Numbered from the stretch's first letter, positions 38,071 to 47,354 are shown. The stretch: 64,000 nt of DNA from an uncultured Bacteroidales bacterium (GCA_902776455.1 CACYQI010000002.1:186001-250000); one strand, 5' to 3'. Notes: generated from the letters alone by a model not told the origin. Translations and numbers: made by a program.

Positions 38071-39480
38071 ATGAAGAAACTCACTATCGCCATGCTGCTC
38101 ACGATGCTCGGAGCAGGCGCAATGGCACAGAATTTCGAAGGAAGCACCGTGGAAGAGCGTATCGCTCACTCCACTGGCAACAACGAGGACAGCGTCAAGA
38201 CGGCCAAAGGTTACATTACGATGTTCCAGCAAGCCGGTGCTAACAAGGACTATGCCGACATGTACATCAACTACAAGTGGCTGAAGAATTATGCACCCTT
38301 CGCAGTTAACGGTATCTATACCCAAGGCCCGTTCATGTTCTATAACCTCATCAATGCAGAACAAGACCCCGTCAAGAAGCGCAGGTACTTCGACGAGATG
38401 ATGGAGCTTTTCGAGCTTCGCCAAAAGAACCTCGACGCCCTGAACTCTTTCGCCAAGACGAAGAGCACGCTGGGCGACGTGCTGAGCGTGAAGGCTGAGT
38501 ACTACAACTGGACGGCTCCAGCTGTCCTCGGGCAGAACTTCGACCTTCGTGGCTCGTACAAGAACTTCGCCGAAGCCATCAAAATGGTCAACGAGCAGGG
38601 CGGACGCGAAATCACAGGCTCCTTCCTCCAGACTTTCTTCCTGGTCAGCGACGCCGTCTATAAGGCTATGCCCAACACGATGCGCGAACAGTACCTGCAG
38701 GACTACCTCGACAGCAAGGATGCTTGCGAGAAGATGCTCCAGCTGGCTAAGGAGGCTCAGGCCGAGGGAGATACGGCTCGCGCACAGCAGCTCGTGGCTA
38801 CCTACGACGCACCGCTGGCTGCCATCGAGCAGATCTTCTCGCAGAGCGGAGCAGCCGACAGCGCACAGCTTATCGCTATCTATACCAAGAAGTTCGACGG
38901 ATATAAGACGGACATCAACAAGCTCAACTCCAGCCTGACCATCATGCAGAACAACGATTGCGACGAGAGCGACATCTACTATCAGTATGCCGAGGCTGCT
39001 TACGCCCTCGAGCCTACCTACACCAGCGCCATCGGCCTGGCACAGAAGGCTCAGAAGGACGGCCAGCTCGACAAGATGCTCGAGTACTACAACAAGGCTC
39101 TGGAACTCGCTTCGAGCGATGCACGACGCGGAGCTATCTGCCTCAACATCTGCAACGGCCTGACGAAGAGCAAGCAATACACGGGTGCCCTGACCTACGC
39201 CGAGAAGGCCATCGCCTACAATGCCGACCTCACGGGCAAGTCCTACCTGAAGATGGCCAACATCTACGCTCTGCTTGGTCAGTACGGCGAAGCAGTGGCC
39301 TACTGCAGCAAGGCCAGCACAGCCGACATCACTGTCAGCGGCTCGGCCAACCGCCTCAAGGACAACATCCAGAGAGCACAAGCCAGCCAGGCCGAAAACG
39401 CCAAGGCCCGCAAGGCTTACGACGACTTCATCGCTCGCCAGAAGGCAGAGGAAGCCTTCTGGAAAGGCGGAGGAAAGTGA
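38071..39480 (+). CDS. Secreted tetratricopeptide-repeat protein
   Basis: A 469-residue protein with a signal peptide (MKKLTIAMLLTMLGAGAMAQ) and an all-helical body. The C-terminal half shows TPR-like pairs (YYQYAEAAYALEPTYTSAIG, LEYYNKALELASSDARRGAI, ALTYAEKAIAYNADLTGKSY, KMANIYALLGQYGEAVAYCS). It probably acts as a periplasmic scaffold. It has its own strong promoter and terminator, so it is a single-gene unit. Specific role unknown. Confidence 0.75.
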   Translation: MKKLTIAMLLTMLGAGAMAQNFEGSTVEERIAHSTGNNEDSVKTAKGYITMFQQAGANKDYADMYINYKWLKNYAPFAVNGIYTQGPFMFYNLINAEQDPVKKRRYFDEMMELFELRQKNLDALNSFAKTKSTLGDVLSVKAEYYNWTAPAVLGQNFDLRGSYKNFAEAIKMVNEQGGREITGSFLQTFFLVSDAVYKAMPNTMREQYLQDYLDSKDACEKMLQLAKEAQAEGDTARAQQLVATYDAPLAAIEQIFSQSGAADSAQLIAIYTKKFDGYKTDINKLNSSLTIMQNNDCDESDIYYQYAEAAYALEPTYTSAIGLAQKAQKDGQLDKMLEYYNKALELASSDARRGAICLNICNGLTKSKQYTGALTYAEKAIAYNADLTGKSYLKMANIYALLGQYGEAVAYCSKASTADITVSGSANRLKDNIQRAQASQAENAKARKAYDDFIARQKAEEAFWKGGGK

Positions 39481-39483
39481 TAA

Positions 39484-39592
39484 GCTGAAAGCCTTCGAAG
39501 CAATAGAAGCAATAGAAAAACTCAGAATAATCTGAATAGTCCGAGTACTCAGAAAACTCAGAATCCTCCGAGTCCTCTGATAGCTCAGAATC
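39484..39592. repeat. Low-complexity ACTCAGAA word array
   Basis: Direct copies of ACTCAGAAT/ACTCAGAAA and GTCCGAGT variants, closely related to the array at 16328-16412. Confidence 0.65.
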
Positions 39593-39599
39593 CCCCCTA

Positions 39600-39636
39600 A
39601 AGCCCGCTCATGCTGTACTGCATGGCGGGCTTTTCT
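39600..39636 (+). terminator. Rho-independent terminator after the TPR gene
   Basis: AAGCCCGC (39600-39607) pairs with GCGGGCTT (39625-39632), followed by TTCTT. Confidence 0.75.
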
Positions 39637-39686
39637 TGTCCTCAGCCTCTTTTCTTTGTAAAAAAAGGTTAAAACCTTCGCAATAC

Positions 39687-39718
39687 TTTGCCGAAATAAA
39701 GAATTATTAGTAACTTTA
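39687..39718 (+). promoter_or_regulatory. Promoter for the oxidoreductase/Tat locus
   Basis: TTTG (39687-39690), a 20-base spacer and TAACTTTA (39711-39718) lie 37 bases before the first oxidoreductase gene. Confidence 0.55.
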
Positions 39719-39754
39719 CACACTGAAAAGTACAAAATCGGCGTAAAACAGGCA

Positions 39755-40831
39755 ATGCAACAAATAAAAATCGGCATTATTGGATTAGGAAGAATGGGTC
39801 GCAAGCACCTCCAAGAGCTTGTGAACTGCGAGTATTGGGACGTGAAGTACACCTGCGACATCAATCCCGAGAAAGCCAGACACTCCCGCCAGATAGCTCC
39901 CAATGCCATCTTTACCACCGACGAACGCGACATCTGGAATGACCCCGAAGTGACGTGCGTCGGCCTTTTCGCCTTGGCCGACTCTCGCGCAAGCCGCATA
40001 GAGAAAGCCGTCAAGGCTGGCAAGCACGTCATCTGCGAGAAACCCCTCGCCTACAAGCTACAAGAGGAATGGGACGTCGTCCGCCTCGAAGAAACGACCG
40101 ACAAGTTCTGCACCGTCAACCTCTACCTGCGCAATGCCTGGTACACAGCCGCCATGAAGGACTTCGTCCGCAGCGGAGAAATAGGCGAGCTCGCCATCAT
40201 CCGCATCTGCCACATGACCCCCGGACTCTCGCCAGGCGAAGGGCACGAGTACGAAGGCCCTTCCTTCCACGACTGCGGCATGCACTACGTCGATATAGCC
40301 CGTTGGTATGCCGACTCCGAATACAAGACGGGGCACGCTCAAGCCATCCGCATGTGGGACTACAAAGACCCGTGGTGGCTCCAGTGTCACGGCACCTTCG
40401 AGAACGGCATCGTCTATGACATCACTCAAGGCTTCGTGTATGGTCAGCTCGCAAAGGACCAGACACACAACTCCTACACAGAACTTATTGGCAGTAAAGG
40501 CTTTGTCCGCATGACGCACGACTTCAAGACGGCCGTCGTCGAACTGCACGGCGAGCACGTCACCCGCCGCATAGAGAAACCCTATGGCGACAAGAACATC
40601 GACCGCCTTTGCCAGCTCATGGGCGAAGCCATACTGACGGGCAAACGCCCGGATTCCTTGCCCCGATTCCGCGACGCAGCCATTGCCAGCGAATACGCCT
40701 GGAAGATGCTCGACGATGCCCGTAGGAACGACCTTCCCTCGAAAGGCACACCCGAGGAACTCGAACAGATTCACTACCGCCGTGCCCACGCTACCGACGG
40801 CTACGGCCTCATCGACAGACCACATAAATAA
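39755..40831 (+). CDS. Gfo/Idh/MocA-family oxidoreductase (cytoplasmic)
   Basis: A 358-residue NAD(P)-dependent dehydrogenase. The N-terminal Rossmann motif is IGIIGLGRMGRKH, the EKP motif is HVICEKPLAY (Lys about 93), and a C-terminal substrate domain holds HDCGMHYVDIARWY. No signal peptide is seen, so it should act in the cytoplasm, unlike its relative at 41197. Such enzymes oxidise sugar hydroxyls, often at C3 of hexosides. First gene of a run that continues with tatA. Confidence 0.85.
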   Translation: MQQIKIGIIGLGRMGRKHLQELVNCEYWDVKYTCDINPEKARHSRQIAPNAIFTTDERDIWNDPEVTCVGLFALADSRASRIEKAVKAGKHVICEKPLAYKLQEEWDVVRLEETTDKFCTVNLYLRNAWYTAAMKDFVRSGEIGELAIIRICHMTPGLSPGEGHEYEGPSFHDCGMHYVDIARWYADSEYKTGHAQAIRMWDYKDPWWLQCHGTFENGIVYDITQGFVYGQLAKDQTHNSYTELIGSKGFVRMTHDFKTAVVELHGEHVTRRIEKPYGDKNIDRLCQLMGEAILTGKRPDSLPRFRDAAIASEYAWKMLDDARRNDLPSKGTPEELEQIHYRRAHATDGYGLIDRPHK

Positions 40832-40946
40832 ACACGATAACCCCCTAACTCTCAACTTTCAATTTCCAATTTTCAACTCTCAACTCTCAACTCTCAACTG
40901 ACTCTAAACTCTAAACACTAAACTATAAACTCAAAAATCACATAAA

Positions 40947-41159
40947 ATGGCAAACCAACTCTTATTCCTCGGCAGCCTCGGCGGCCAAGAGATTATCATC
41001 ATCGCCCTCGTCATCCTGCTTCTCTTCGGAGGCAAGAAGATTCCTGAACTCATGCACGGCCTCGGCAAAGGCGTGTCGCAATTCAAGAAAGGCATGAACG
41101 ACATCGAAAAGGAAATCAATGCAGAACCCGAGAAAATAGACGAAACACAGAACAAATAA
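40947..41159 (+). CDS. tatA: Sec-independent protein translocase TatA
   Basis: A 70-residue protein with one N-terminal membrane helix ([20 protein letters not shown]), then the [20 protein letters not shown] amphipathic helix and a charged tail. Typical TatA/E. No separate tatB is seen, so this is probably a minimal TatAC system. It lies directly before a gene with a twin-arginine signal, and tatC is 3.6 kb downstream. Confidence 0.92.
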   Translation: MANQLLFLGSLGGQEIIIIALVILLLFGGKKIPELMHGLGKGVSQFKKGMNDIEKEINAEPEKIDETQNK

Positions 41160-41196
41160 CCATAAGTTTAATCATCAAAAACAAAACATCTCTCTT

Positions 41197-42717
41197 ATGA
41201 AAGACATGTCAAGAAGATCGTTCCTCAAGGCAGGAACTGCAGCAACCGCTGCTCTGGCAATGGCTCCCGCTGATGTGCTCGGCAAGGCCAAGGCAAAGAA
41301 GAACGTACAGACCGGTAAGATTAAGCTCCTCGGCGTCGGTGTCGGCGGACGTGGTCACGCTGACATCAACGGCGTTACCTATAAGGGCAAGGGCGAAGTC
41401 TATGACGACATCGAGTTCATCGGCATGTGCGACGTGGACTTCAAGTACGCAAAGGGCGTCCTCGAAGAGTATCAGAAACTCTTCCCCAACATGAAGGTTT
41501 ACAATGACTACAAGAAGATGTATGCCGAATTGCTGGATCAGGCAGATGCCGTTATCTGCGGTACTGCCGACCACACACACGCCATCATCTGTGCTGAAGC
41601 TCTCGCTGCAGGCAAGCACGTTTACTGCGAGAAGCCCCTCACCCGTACCGTTTACGAATCTCGTCTGCTCACAAAACTCGCTGCCAAAGCCGGCGTTGCC
41701 ACCCAGATGGGCAACCAGGGTTCCAGCGGCGAAGGCGTGAACCTGACTTGCGAATGGATATGGAACGGCGAAATCGGCGAGGTAACCCGCGTGGATGCCT
41801 TCACAGACCGTCCCATCTGGCCGCAAGGACTGGAACGTCCCGAAGAGGTTCACGAGATTCCCAGCACGTTGAACTGGGATGCATTCATCGGTCCGGCTCC
41901 CAAGCGTCCCTACAACTCCATCTATCACCCCTGGAACTTCCGCGGATGGTGGGACTTCGGTACAGGCGCTCTCGGCGACATGGCTTGCCACATCCTGCAC
42001 CCCGTCTTCAAGGCTCTCGACTTGGGCTATCCCATTAAGGCTGAAGGCAGTTCCACTCCCCTTATGTCCGACTGCTGCCCCAGCGCACAGGTCGTTAAGC
42101 TGACCTATCCCGCTCGTCCCAACCGTCCGAAGGTAGCTATGCCTGAAGTGGTTGTGACTTGGAGCGACGGCGGCATTGTGCCCTTCCGTCCCGAAGGCTT
42201 GCCCGTAGGCAAAGACCTCAACGTCAGCGGTGGTGGAGCCATCTTCTACGGCACAAAGGACATACTCGTTGTAGGCTGCTACGGCGAGAAACCTTACCTC
42301 GTAAGCGGTCGTGTGCCCAACGCTCCGAAGGTATGCCGTCGCGTCACCGAAAGCCATCAGCGCGACTGGATCCGTGCCATCAAGGAAATCCGTGCTGGCA
42401 AGACCGATTGGGTCAAGACAGCTTCCGACTTCAGCGAGGCAGGTCCCTTCAACGAAATGGTAGCAATGGGCGTCGTTGCCACCCGCCTGCAAGGCCTGAA
42501 CCAGACTCTCGAATGGGACGGCGAGAACATGCGTTTCACCAACATCCCCGAGAAGGCTACGGTTCGTGCCATGCTGAAGGACGGCTTCTCCATACACGAT
42601 GGACACCCCACCTTCAATAAGACTTACACCGAACCCGTCAACGCTCGCGAGTTCGCAGCAGAGCTTATCAAGCCGAAGTACCATAATGGCTATGTCCTGC
42701 CCGACATGCCTGCATAA
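41197..42717 (+). CDS. Tat-exported Gfo/Idh/MocA-family oxidoreductase
   Basis: A 506-residue enzyme with a twin-arginine signal, SRRSFLKAGTAATAALAMAP (Arg6-Arg7). The Rossmann region is KIKLLGVGVGGRGHADI and the EKP motif HVYCEKPLTRTVYE. The C-terminal domain ends in a Tyr/Asp-rich segment. Tat export means the NAD(P) cofactor is bound in the cytoplasm and the folded enzyme works in the periplasm, as for glucose-fructose oxidoreductase-type proteins. It is the obvious client of the flanking tatA and tatC. Confidence 0.9.
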   Translation: MKDMSRRSFLKAGTAATAALAMAPADVLGKAKAKKNVQTGKIKLLGVGVGGRGHADINGVTYKGKGEVYDDIEFIGMCDVDFKYAKGVLEEYQKLFPNMKVYNDYKKMYAELLDQADAVICGTADHTHAIICAEALAAGKHVYCEKPLTRTVYESRLLTKLAAKAGVATQMGNQGSSGEGVNLTCEWIWNGEIGEVTRVDAFTDRPIWPQGLERPEEVHEIPSTLNWDAFIGPAPKRPYNSIYHPWNFRGWWDFGTGALGDMACHILHPVFKALDLGYPIKAEGSSTPLMSDCCPSAQVVKLTYPARPNRPKVAMPEVVVTWSDGGIVPFRPEGLPVGKDLNVSGGGAIFYGTKDILVVGCYGEKPYLVSGRVPNAPKVCRRVTESHQRDWIRAIKEIRAGKTDWVKTASDFSEAGPFNEMVAMGVVATRLQGLNQTLEWDGENMRFTNIPEKATVRAMLKDGFSIHDGHPTFNKTYTEPVNAREFAAELIKPKYHNGYVLPDMPA

Positions 42718-42718
42718 C

Positions 42719-42797
42719 TCATCGTTCTGATTCATAGTTCATAACCCATAAAGTGACGCCTCGCGGCATACGCTTATGAGTTATGGACTATGAACGA
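42719..42797. repeat. Intergenic inverted repeat
   Basis: CATCGTTCTGATTCATAGTT and TCATAACCCATAA on the left pair with TTATGAGTTATGGACTATG and AACGATG on the right; the loop is about 22 bases. Confidence 0.7.
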
Positions 42798-42828
42798 TGT
42801 CCTTATCAATATCTAAACAAACAAGACA

Positions 42829-43692
42829 ATGAAACTCAGGAATATCCTCGCAGCAACAGCCCTTACCGTTGCTGCGGGCGTACAGGCACAGCCTCAGTAC
42901 GTCGTTATAGAGAACCCACAGGTTGACCTCAGCACGCTGAAGGTTGACAAGGACGGCTACTATGTCCTCTTCGACGGCTCCAGTCTCAACGGCTGGCGCG
43001 GCTATTGCAAAGACCATGTTCCCAGCAAATGGAACATTAAGGACGGCAGTCTGCACTTCGACGGCCGCACATCCAACGGCGAGGGCGGCGACATCATCTT
43101 CGCTCACAAGTTCAAGAACTTTGAGTTCGAGATTGAATGGAAAATTGCGGAGGGAGGCAACTCAGGCATCTTCTACCTCGGCAAGGAAACGGCTACCATC
43201 AACAACGATGCTCCGAAGACCGAAGAGACGAAGGCTGGCAACGTGACCATCACGCAGACCATCGACAACCGCGGCAAGCTCAACTATCAGCCCATCTACA
43301 TCAGCTGCCCCGAGTGCCAAGTGCTCGACAACGAGCGTCACCCCGATGCTAAGCTCGGAGCCACCCTCGGCATCCGCCAGAGCACGAGCCTCTACGACAT
43401 GATTGTTGCTAAGCCTCAGAATGCGAACCCTGCTGGGCAGTGGAACAAGGTGAAGATTGTCGTGAAGAACGGCAAGGTGACACACTTCCAGAACGGTGTG
43501 AAAGTACTCAGCTACACGTTGGCCGACAAGTCGTGGGTTGACCTGGTTCAGACATCCAAGTTCAGCCAGAAGAACTGGCCTCTTGCCTACGAAATCATGA
43601 AGGACTGCGGCAAGGAGCCTGGCTACTTCGGCATGCAGGACCACGGCGACGAGGTTTGGTACCGCAACATCCGCGTCAAGGTGCTGAAGTAA
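42829..43692 (+). CDS. DUF1080 / 3-keto-disaccharide hydrolase domain protein
   Basis: A 287-residue secreted protein: signal peptide MKLRNILAATALTVAAGVQA, then one concanavalin-like DUF1080 domain (YYVLFDGSSLNGWRGYCKDH, FEFEIEWKIAEGGNSGIFYL, ... EVWYRNIRVKVL). Members of this family have been linked to breakdown of 3-keto-sugars. Between a periplasmic sugar dehydrogenase and an isomerase-like protein this fits a 3-keto-glycoside pathway. Function is inferred from family and context. Confidence 0.85.
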   Translation: MKLRNILAATALTVAAGVQAQPQYVVIENPQVDLSTLKVDKDGYYVLFDGSSLNGWRGYCKDHVPSKWNIKDGSLHFDGRTSNGEGGDIIFAHKFKNFEFEIEWKIAEGGNSGIFYLGKETATINNDAPKTEETKAGNVTITQTIDNRGKLNYQPIYISCPECQVLDNERHPDAKLGATLGIRQSTSLYDMIVAKPQNANPAGQWNKVKIVVKNGKVTHFQNGVKVLSYTLADKSWVDLVQTSKFSQKNWPLAYEIMKDCGKEPGYFGMQDHGDEVWYRNIRVKVLK

Positions 43693-43725
43693 TATATTAT
43701 ATATAATGTATAAGAGCTTTCTATT

Positions 43726-44613
43726 ATGAAGAAGATTCTTATGATGGTCTGCCTCTCCGCTGCCTTCCTGGGCTTTGGCATCAGCGCAGACGCTAAAAAG
43801 AAAGAGGCTTGCTTCCAGATGTACAGTGTTCGCGAACTTATCGGCAACCCCGAGAAGTTCGCTCAGAACCATAAAGAAGTGCTTGCCAAGCTTGCCAAGA
43901 TGGGCTACACCTCCACCGAGGCTGCCAACTACGACAATGGCAAGCTCTACGGACTTTCGCCCGAAGAATACAAGGCTGCCATCGAAGCCTCGGGCTTGAA
44001 AGTGCTTTCCAGCCACGTCGGGCACAACCTGAGCAACCAGGAACTTGCCAGCGGCGATTTCAGCGAAGCGCTCAAGTGGTGGGACCAGTGCATCGACTGC
44101 CACAAACGTGCAGGCATGAAGTACATCGTCAACCCGGGTGTCAACTATCCAAAGACGTTGAAGGAGGCCGACATCATCTGCAAGTACATGGATGCTGTCG
44201 GTGAGAAAGTCAACGCCGCAGGCATGAAGTTCGGCTACCACAACCACAGCCACGAGTTTGGCAAAGTGGAGGGTAAGGTCTGGTACGACTACATGGTGGA
44301 GCACACCGATGCCGACAAAGTGTTCTTCGAAATGGATGTCTATTGGGCAGTCCGCGGGCAGGTAAGTCCCGTAGAGTACTTCAACAGGTATCCCGGCCGT
44401 TTCCTCTTGCTCCACATCAAGGACCACAGGGAACTCGGCCAAAGCGGCATGGTCGGCTTCGATGCTATCTTCAACAATGCTGAAAAGGCAGGCATGAAGA
44501 CGCTCGTCGTCGAGCTGGAGGGAAGCAACAAGCCCAACATCCTCGACGGCATGAAGGAAAGCATCGACTACATCAAGGCCTCTAAGTTTGTCAAAGCAAG
44601 TTACGACAAATAA
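43726..44613 (+). CDS. Sugar phosphate isomerase/epimerase-like TIM barrel, secreted
   Basis: A 295-residue xylose-isomerase-like (AP endonuclease 2-type) TIM barrel with a signal peptide (MKKILMMVCLSAAFLGFGIS). Likely metal ligands lie in GYHNHSHEFGK, FFEMDVYWAVRG and LLLHIKDHRE. Related proteins cleave or isomerise 3-keto-glycosides. The signal peptide places it with the exported dehydrogenase and DUF1080 protein. The exact reaction is unknown. Confidence 0.85.
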   Translation: MKKILMMVCLSAAFLGFGISADAKKKEACFQMYSVRELIGNPEKFAQNHKEVLAKLAKMGYTSTEAANYDNGKLYGLSPEEYKAAIEASGLKVLSSHVGHNLSNQELASGDFSEALKWWDQCIDCHKRAGMKYIVNPGVNYPKTLKEADIICKYMDAVGEKVNAAGMKFGYHNHSHEFGKVEGKVWYDYMVEHTDADKVFFEMDVYWAVRGQVSPVEYFNRYPGRFLLLHIKDHRELGQSGMVGFDAIFNNAEKAGMKTLVVELEGSNKPNILDGMKESIDYIKASKFVKASYDK

Positions 44614-44617
44614 ACAG

Positions 44618-44742
44618 GAATGAAGAATGAAGAGTGAAGAATGAAGAATTTGCTACCGCCCTACGAACTATGTTTCCTATGCTTGAAAGGCATCCCCAAG
44701 CGGTAGCAGGTTCTTCATTCTTCATTCTTAGTTCTTCATTTT
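44618..44742. repeat. Long intergenic hairpin of GAATGAA words
   Basis: GAATGAAGAATGAAGAGTG and TTGCTACCGC on the left are mirrored by GCGGTAGCAGG and TTCTTCATTCTTCATTC on the right: a stem of about 40 bp just before tatC. Confidence 0.75.
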
Positions 44743-44749
44743 TAAGGTT

Positions 44750-45583
44750 ATGGAGATAGAAGACAAAAGCAAATCAGCTGAGCAGGAAAGCGAGGAGCAG
44801 GAAGGCGCGATGTCCTTCTGGGACCACCTCGAAGTGTTGCGTTGGGCCGTGTTCCGCAGCGCGTGCGTGCTGGCCGTCATCATGGTGGGCACGTTCATCG
44901 CCATGCCCTACATCTTCGACCGCTTCATTCTGGCTCCCACTTCCAACGACTTCTTCACCTATCGTCTGCTAAACCGTATCGGCGGAGGAATGGTGTCGCT
45001 CTCGCCCGATTTCGACGTTCAGATCATCAACATCAACGTTGCCAGCCAGTTCATGACGCACATCTCGACGTCCATCTCGCTGGCTGCCGTCATCGCCTTC
45101 CCCTACTTCATCTGGGAGATATGGAAGTTTATCGAGCCTGCCCTCTTTGAGGACGAGGTGAAACACTTGCGGCCGGCTTTCCTGGGAGGCACCATGATGT
45201 TCTACGTCGGCTGCGCCATTGGCTACACGCTTGTCTTCCCTTTCACCTTCCGCTTCCTCGTGGAGTACAATCTCAGTCCAAGCATCACCAACCAAATCAA
45301 CCTGCAGAGCTACATCGACAACTTCACGATGCTCATCCTCGTCATGGGCATCGTCTTCGAGATGCCACTGCTTGCATGGCTGCTCAGCATAATGGGCATC
45401 CTCAAGAAAAGCTTCCTCCGCGAGTACAAAAAGCATGCCGTTGTCGTCCTTCTCATCTCTGCTGCAATCATTACACCCAGCGGGGATCCCTTCACGCTCA
45501 TGCTCGTCTTTATCCCGCTCTACGTGCTCTATGAGCTGTCAATATTGGTGGTGAGGGAAAAGAAACAAAAAGAGGACAATTAG
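44750..45583 (+). CDS. tatC: Sec-independent protein translocase TatC
   Basis: A 277-residue inner-membrane protein with six hydrophobic segments. Family marks are MSFWDHLEVLRWAVFRSACV at the N-terminus, the FPYFIWEIWKFIEPALFEDE stretch and ITPSGDPFTLMLVFIPLYVL. TatC recognises twin-arginine signals. It closes the locus that starts with tatA and contains one clear Tat client. Confidence 0.95.
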   Translation: MEIEDKSKSAEQESEEQEGAMSFWDHLEVLRWAVFRSACVLAVIMVGTFIAMPYIFDRFILAPTSNDFFTYRLLNRIGGGMVSLSPDFDVQIININVASQFMTHISTSISLAAVIAFPYFIWEIWKFIEPALFEDEVKHLRPAFLGGTMMFYVGCAIGYTLVFPFTFRFLVEYNLSPSITNQINLQSYIDNFTMLILVMGIVFEMPLLAWLLSIMGILKKSFLREYKKHAVVVLLISAAIITPSGDPFTLMLVFIPLYVLYELSILVVREKKQKEDN

Positions 45584-45676
45584 ACGCAATATAGCCCATA
45601 AAACGCCCCTGTTTTACACAAAAATCAAGAAAATGTGCATCTTTGTGGCCTAAAACGCATGTTTTTCTCTTTTTTT

Positions 45677-45708
45677 CTTGCGCAAATTGAAATAAAGTCT
45701 TAACTTTG
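45677..45708 (+). promoter_or_regulatory. Promoter for the OmpA-family gene
   Basis: CTTG (45677-45680), a 20-base spacer and TAACTTTG (45701-45708), 75 bases before the ATG. Confidence 0.65.
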
Positions 45709-45783
45709 CATCGACTTAAAGTGTGTTAAACCACTTGTAAAGAAAGGAAAAGTACAATTAAATAAAGTTAAACTATTAAGAAC

Positions 45784-46863
45784 ATGAAAAAGTTTACACT
45801 CGTGCTCGTTGCTATGTTTGGCATGGCAATGGCAGCCAGTGCACAGTACACTGGCCACAAGTTTTTCGACAATTGGTCCATCGGCGTTGAAGGCGGCGTA
45901 AGCACCAATCTCTGTGATTGGGATACCCCCAATGGCGGTGTGGCAGGTATCAACTTCACGAAGGGCGTAACTCCCGTCCTGAGCTTGGAATTCCAGTTGC
46001 AGGCTGGCTTCAACGACGATGCCAACTGGAATTGGAGCGTGCGCAGCAAGAATGTTGTGGACAATGCTACCTTCATGGCCAACACCAAGATCAATCTGAT
46101 GAACTGGTTCGGCGGCTACAAGGGCACTCCCCGCACCTTCGAGATTCAGGCTCGCACTGGTTTCGGCTACACTCGCTTCTTCTGGCCCGGCGGCGACTTT
46201 GTTGAAACGAAGAGCGGCAACGACCTCAACCGTTGCACCGCTAAGTTCGGCTTCGACTTCGACTTCAACCTTGGCAAGCAGAAGGCTTGGACCATCAGCC
46301 TGCGTCCCGCTGTTATCCTGAAGATGACCCGCGACAACGACCCCGCAAGATTCAATATGGGTGTTGCTACTATCTGCGACGAGAACGGCAGTCCTGTCGG
46401 CTCCTATGCCCACAATGGCCTCGCTCAGATTACAGCAGGCGTCACCTATCACTTCAAGACCAGCAACGGCACACACCACTTCGCAGAGGTTAAGCCCGTT
46501 GAAGTAACAAAAGTCGTTGAGAAGGTTGTCGAGAAGCCCGTTGAGAAGGTTGTCGAGAAGGTAGTTGAGAAGGTTGTCACAAAGAACACCAGCAACGTCA
46601 CCATCGAGTTCGCTCAGAACAAGGCTACTCTCACCAACACCGCTAAGGCTAAGCTGAACAGCATCGACAAGAACACTACCGTTGCTATCGACGGCTATGC
46701 TTCTCCCGAAGGCAACAAGGCTTACAACCTGAAGCTCTCACAGCGCCGCTGCGACGCAGTCAAGGCTTACCTCGTTGACCGTGGCGTGAAGGTTGCCGAC
46801 GTCAACGCTCATGGTGCTGACGGTCAGGAGTCTCAGCGTATCGTTTACGTTACAATCAAGTAA
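45784..46863 (+). CDS. OmpA-family outer membrane protein
   Basis: A 359-residue protein with a signal peptide (MKKFTLVLVAMFGMAMAASA), a beta-barrel-like N-terminal domain, a low-complexity linker of about 25 residues made of VVEK/PVEK repeats, and a C-terminal OmpA-like peptidoglycan-binding domain (VTIEFAQNKATLTNTAKAKL, GYASPEGNKAYNLKLSQRRC). It likely anchors the outer membrane to the wall. Own promoter and terminator; codon use suggests high expression. Confidence 0.9.
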   Translation: MKKFTLVLVAMFGMAMAASAQYTGHKFFDNWSIGVEGGVSTNLCDWDTPNGGVAGINFTKGVTPVLSLEFQLQAGFNDDANWNWSVRSKNVVDNATFMANTKINLMNWFGGYKGTPRTFEIQARTGFGYTRFFWPGGDFVETKSGNDLNRCTAKFGFDFDFNLGKQKAWTISLRPAVILKMTRDNDPARFNMGVATICDENGSPVGSYAHNGLAQITAGVTYHFKTSNGTHHFAEVKPVEVTKVVEKVVEKPVEKVVEKVVEKVVTKNTSNVTIEFAQNKATLTNTAKAKLNSIDKNTTVAIDGYASPEGNKAYNLKLSQRRCDAVKAYLVDRGVKVADVNAHGADGQESQRIVYVTIK

Positions 46864-46887
46864 ACAGAGACTTATAACCCATCATAC

Positions 46888-46923
46888 AAAGGGGCGTGTC
46901 GATTACCGACGCGCCCCTTTTGC
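46888..46923 (+). terminator. Rho-independent terminator of the OmpA-family gene
   Basis: AAAGGGGCGTGTCG and CGACGCGCCCCTTTT form a strong stem with a 5-base loop, 24 bases after the stop. Confidence 0.85.
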
Positions 46924-46984
46924 ATTCTCTTCCTCTTGACGGAAGGGAAAAAGTGTTTGTTTTTATTGGTGTCCGGTAAATTCG

Positions 46985-47175
46985 GCCTGTAGGGCCAGAT
47001 AGCTCCCAGCCCAGGGCAGCGCCCTGGGTTTATGACGCAGAAGTAGATAGCGCCCTGAAGGGGCAAAAGCACTAAAACACAAAGCTTTTGCCCTTCCAGG
47101 GCGTGATTTACACATACATGCTTGTACCCAGGGCGCTGCCCTGGGCTGACAGCTTTCTGCCCCTCCGGGGCGTTG
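46985..47175. repeat. Composite palindromic repeat, CAGGGCGCTGCCCTG type
   Basis: Two inverted arms each carry a CCCAGGGC(A)GCGCCCTGGG palindrome and a CGCCCTGAAGGGGCAAAAGC segment, around a short AT-rich centre. Its layout parallels the elements at 2772-3016 and 47355-47597 but the sequence is a different subfamily. Confidence 0.75.
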
Positions 47176-47354
47176 ACTTCGTCGACCTTCAGTTCCAAGC
47201 CCCTGCCAATCACAATTTGCTCTAAATGCCGATGGTTAGGAGTGTGCAGGAGATAATGAAATAAGTTCCCCGGACAGCAATAATAAATTATATGTCTTTT
47301 CGTTTTCATCGAACTCACGTTTTCTTAAGTCCCGAACCAAAGGTCGATGAAGTC

